A stretch of 64,000 nt of DNA from Xylaria sp. FL1777 (taxonomy: Eukaryota; Ascomycota; Sordariomycetes; Xylariales; Xylariaceae), in the NCBI GenBank assembly GCA_022578965.1, contig MU400590.1, positions 62,001 through 126,000 of the forward strand, given 5' to 3'. The notes under the pieces were generated by a model. The model saw only the letters and a program-made list of their open reading frames with translations, was not told where the DNA came from and ran no database searches. The position numbers and the translations under genes were made by a program. Below are positions 60,193 through 64,000 of this stretch, piece after piece. Positions within the stretch are counted from its first letter, which is position 1. Each line of letters starts with the position of its first letter.

Positions 60193-62064
60193 ACTTGCGA
60201 TATACTGGTTTGGTTAATGAATATCACCATAGCGAGAGTATAATAGGAGTAAGAAGTGAAAGAGGCGTCGTGGACTCGAATAGCTCAGACATGCCGCCCC
60301 AAAATCTCACTCATGGTTCTCAAGAAGCCAAGAGGCAGAATCTATTTACTGGTAATCCTTATCCCATTGAGAGCCGAAAGCCGATAAGGAGGTCACGCCT
60401 AGTAGCTGCATGCGAGGTGACCCTTGCTAAGTTGCACTGTTCTCATATCTAAGTCTGGTGCCCCTAGTCTCGCGTGCTGTTAGTATCACCATTATCGAAG
60501 TATACAAATAGAAGTGTGCATATAAAATCCATCTATACGACGCTATACACAAAGATAGCCAGGGAGCGAAACGTATTGTTTCACCGCCCCTTAGCTGTGA
60601 TGTCCAGCCTCCAGGCACTTGAGAAAAGTCGGAGAATGGTGAAGGACGTATGGGGAAGGTCAGGGCGAATACAACGCTACCATGGATTAGATACGCACAA
60701 GACAACAACCAGCTTAGGTACGTTGATGCGGAAGAACCAAGTTAGAGAGGGACATAGTGAAAATTCGCCTCGAAATTAAGCATGCCTGCTTGTGTTACCT
60801 TGGCGTCTATGCGGTCACTTCAGCCACTCAGCACTATCGCCTTACCTGAGATGTTAAGTTGTATCGATGCCTCCTCTGTGGCCTGTGGTGTATACGACGG
60901 CATACGAACTGCAGCTGCAGAGCAGTACACTGCATGAAGTATCCCACACGTTTGCTGACCCGGGCTTCACTACTCGTCGTCTCAGAAGGGCAGCCTTTAA
61001 GCGACTTTCTTTTTCCTTGGAAAGCTGAACGTGGTCCCAGTTGAAGTCGCCCATCCGCAAGATCAAAAGGCCCATGCAACGAACAACGCCACGCATCTGC
61101 AGGCTCCTTGTATGAGGCGCCGTATTGCCGTTGCTATTGCCGTACTGGCCTGCGGCTCTTGGCTGGGACGCGTACGTCAAAGAATTTTCCCCACAGCGTA
61201 TAGCAAAAATCGGCCGATTCCATCAATCAGGCGACGGTTCCGACCAAACAGCCAAGCGGCCAAGCAGCCAGATAGACAACCCCCTCATCAGCTCACAACC
61301 CTTCCTTCGATGTCCCTCACTCCCACCCTTCCACCCTCCCTGGTAGTTGATTTTTCCTCAGTCCTACCTCTCCCAATTTTAGTGTATTTGAACTTTGTTA
61401 GCGCTAGTTGTCACGAGGGGAACCCCTGTCTCACCCTTGTTACCTCTACTCTAGGTTCCGTTTCTGTGGTTTGCCAAAACCTCCTGGAAGTGATCCCCCT
61501 CAATTTTATGTTGGCGACTGTTGTGTCGGGCAGTCTAGACCAGTTGGCGTGCATTTTGATATTAGGCTCAAGACACGACTTAGTTCCATCACGTCCCTCG
61601 TTAGTCCACACATCTCTGTTACTCTGATACACCTTTAAACATGTAAGATAGCGTTAGTTCCTACTCCTTCGATGTTAATGCGTATCTATCTCAATAAAAA
61701 AGCTCGGTCGCAGAAAACAGTTCCCGTTTTTCTATTTTATTACTCGATAGACATCACGGGATCGTATCCCTTTTCACACAATCGTGCTATCCGACCTTTT
61801 TGACAGTGATTGAGCATGGCTCCATTCCTGCTGCCGAAACGTAAACGACATATGAAGCTCGGGCACCGGACCCGCCTACCGAACATATAGACATATCACA
61901 TTATTCTGATATATATGTGAAATCACAATCTGCCTATTAATCACGAAGTCCCTTGGGTTCTTTTGTAGCGCAGGAATGAAATAACAATTTACTTTCGGTT
62001 TTAGTCTCTGTATCACGATCCCAACCCCTTGGAAGCTTGAATAGCCGGTTTCCTACTCTTTCCA
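60193..62064. other. Gene-poor stretch between regulator and methyltransferase
   Basis: 1.9 kb. The longest open frame (61031-61627, plus) has no recognisable domain and overlaps other open frames, so I do not call it. Both flanking genes should have their promoters here. Confidence 0.45.
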
Positions 62065-63120
62065 ATGGCTCCTACACAATATCAACACGTTTACCCGCTT
62101 GAAAATGAGGAGGAGGTCGGCCGTCTTCGCAATCAACACGACGTAATTAAGGATGCTATGGACGGATTGCTTATACTCGCTCCTGTTGACCTGTCCACCT
62201 CTCCGCTTCGCATCTTGGATTCTGGAACGGCTGATGGTATGTATCTCATCAATACTATTATGTTGCTGCGACCCTTTTGCATATGAGTTCGTTGATCCTC
62301 TTCCAATACCACCCATCTCCAAATAACACCGTGTAATGAAGCATGCATGCATGCTGATGATGTAACAGGAACATGGATCAGAGACCTCGCTGCTACCTGC
62401 GCATCTCTTGAGCACCGATTCTATGGTACAGATATCAATCCTACGGACTTTCCAGCCAACCCACCTGAAGGTACTGTATATCAGATTCAAGATGTGAATA
62501 AGCCATGGCCGGCGGATTGGAAAGAATCCTTTGATTTCGTGCACCAGCGCCTAGTCTTGGTCGCTGCCGGCTCGACACAAAGGGAAGCACTTCAGTCACT
62601 AGGGGAGTTAGTCAAACCAGGCGGGTGGATCCAGCTCATCGAGGCTACCAACGTTCTCCCAGAGGATTCTGGGCCGGTGATGCATTCATTTGTCAAGGTG
62701 ATGAATGCCGTATTTGATGTCATGGGAGCGGATCTTGCGGTAACAGAAAAAATTCCTCAGTGGCTCGAGGAAGCCGGTTTCGTCGACGTTCATGAAAAAA
62801 CCGTTCCCATGAATCTAGGTGCCGTGAACCGTGATCCTACCCTTGCGAGTCGAGGCGTCTTCTCGACAAGCGCCGCGGCGACGGGACTGTCCAAGTTTGC
62901 CAAGAGTGAGTTAAACTGCACACCCTATCTCCTGCACGTCATATACCTGCATGATGTAGAACGAACGAGCATACTAAAACTAGCCCCAGCCCTCCCGGCC
63001 GGCGCTGCTGGCATGCCAATAGAGAAGCTAGACACTCTGGGTGCTGACTTGCAGGGTGAGCTGATGAAATTGGGAGCGGTGTATCCTCTACGCGTTGTTT
63101 GGGGGCGGAAAGCCACCTAG
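62065..63120 (+). CDS. SAM-dependent methyltransferase (LaeA/TdiE-type class I)
   Basis: Exons 62065-62236 and 62369-63120 with a 132 bp intron (GTATGT donor) encode 307 aa. The splice falls within motif I, giving RILDSGTADGTWIRDLA, the SAM-binding glycine loop; next come FYGTDINPTDFP (acidic loop), SFDFVHQRLVL and LVKPGGWIQLIEA (post-motif). PLENEEEVGRLRNQHDVIKDAM at the N-terminus is typical of the large group of fungal methyltransferases found in secondary-metabolite clusters. O-, N- or S-methylation is possible; gliotoxin-type loci encode both O- and N-methyltransferases, but nothing in this sequence settles the acceptor. It is 1.9 kb from the regulator, so membership of the same unit is uncertain. 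Confidence 0.85.
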
Positions 63121-63686
63121 ACCAAGCCGTCCGGGGGGGTTCATCTGTTCTCCAGCTTCAGCAGAGTCAAAATAGCACACGACAGGTAGTATTGCATAGT
63201 GTAGAGATTTTCCAATATATAAGTGCATCGAATGATGTCCACGTGAAGTTACCACGTTGCAACCCCCTTCAGATACCCTTACACGACAAACGCATCTCGT
63301 GTATCCTTTGTATCGTTATGCTGGGTATTCGGACCCCGAGGGTAGGGTTGCATGCGATCCTCCAACATTGTTCTGCACAATTCGATCTAGTGCGACGCCC
63401 GCGAGACAAATCGAGAACTTCTGACATGCATATCTTCACCTAGTATAGATCTAGGCAAAGGGCCGTCCAAGTCAAACGGTCCGGCAGGCCATAAGTCGAC
63501 TGTCTGTCTCTCACTTCTTCATATCGGAACCGAACTACCCAGCACTCGTCCGCCCACACAAGCCAGAGGGTTGAGTACCCCTCACTACTCTTCCTTTTAT
63601 CGTTATCCTCTCCGTCGTGCCAGTTGTTATGCACGCCTTCATTAGTGAATAGCTACACGCATCATTCTCACTCGCCCTCATTCGCC
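63121..63686. other. Intergenic region
   Basis: No gene supported between the methyltransferase and the membrane protein gene. Confidence 0.5.
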
Positions 63687-64000
63687 ATGGACCTTTCCTC
63701 GTTAGATGGCTTGACGCCAGAGCAATTGGCGCAGATTCCAGCCATGATGCCGCCGGGAAACCTGACGTCCAACTTTGACAACCCGCCGTCTATCGCGATC
63801 AGGGCCACCGTTCCCATAGCAATCTTCTTGAGTATAATGACCATTTTGGTAGCGATGCGCATGTATAGCCGGCTCTGGATTATCAAGCGAGCCGGCCCAG
63901 ACGACTGGACAGCTCTCTTAGCAGGAGTAAGATTATGTCCTCTGCCTCAACTTGTCGGGACTGGAACTCATTGACGTTTGCAGCTTTTCGCCGCAGGTTT
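63687..64000 (+). CDS. PTH11/SAT4-type rhodopsin-domain membrane protein, 3' part beyond the window
   Basis: The first exon 63687-63926 starts MDLSSLDGLTPEQLAQIPAM, then FDNPPSIAIRATVPIAIFLS begins the first membrane helix, followed by MRMYSRLWIIKRAGPDDW, the signature of the fungal rhodopsin-domain (PTH11-like) integral membrane proteins. A GTAAGA donor follows at 63927 and a GTTTGCAG acceptor at 63983 leads into LFAAG, where the second helix would begin; the rest lies outside the window. These seven-helix proteins are numerous in Pezizomycotina; a few act as surface receptors in host sensing, but most are uncharacterised. The ATG at 63687 is preferred to upstream in-frame near-starts. Confidence 0.75.

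Noticed and set aside
61031..61627. 198 aa plus-strand ORF between regulator and methyltransferase
   Set aside because: No domain, irregular composition and overlapping open frames in both strands; a possible lncRNA or chance frame, not enough for a gene call.

Overview
The window is nuclear DNA of a filamentous ascomycete (Pezizomycotina, most likely a Sordariomycete). The reasons are short introns of about 45-235 bp with GTAAGT-type donors and CTRAC-like branch points, families typical of these fungi (a Zn2Cys6 regulator, two P450s, HET and DUF3176 relics, a PTH11-type membrane protein, an NmrA-like protein), an AT-saturated block bearing the marks of repeat-induced point mutation (RIP), and intergenic DNA full of the palindromic word TAGGTACCTA. 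Exon-intron structures were worked out by hand from splice signals and reading frame. All spliced lengths given are divisible by three.

Left part (1-17.2 kb): a Ypk1/Gad8-type AGC kinase running off the left edge, an F-box gene, a wrecked DUF3176 membrane-protein gene, exonuclease V (EXO5), a secreted GH30 glycanase, a short-chain dehydrogenase and a convergent acyl-CoA dehydrogenase with a GC-AG intron. Next comes a 5.6 kb LTR retrotransposon (17303-22902) with two 221 bp LTRs and a TTTA target duplication. Its interior is almost pure A+T. A casein kinase 1 fragment lies directly beside it.

Middle (23.5-45 kb): a secreted glycoprotein with a hydrophobic tail, a membrane-anchored lectin-like protein, an NmrA-like protein, an alpha/beta hydrolase, a six-exon beta-carbonic anhydrase that no single long ORF reveals, a quinone-oxidoreductase-like MDR enzyme, a small conserved fungal protein, a P450 and a MetE/UROD-like protein. 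Long intergenic stretches with TACCTA repeats separate them.

Right part (45-64 kb): a HET-domain pseudogene, a sulfotransferase-like gene, a small secreted protein, then the most interesting stretch: a GliG-like glutathione transferase, a GliC/GliF-like P450, a membrane-anchored GliJ-like dipeptidase and a GliZ-like Zn2Cys6 regulator within 7.3 kb. These four functions belong to epipolythiodioxopiperazine (gliotoxin/sirodesmin-type) pathways. The NRPS, C-S lyase, gamma-glutamyl cyclotransferase, dithiol oxidase and transporter are not in the window, so this is either an edge of a cluster or an orphan sulfur-handling module. A methyltransferase and the start of a PTH11-like membrane protein end the window.
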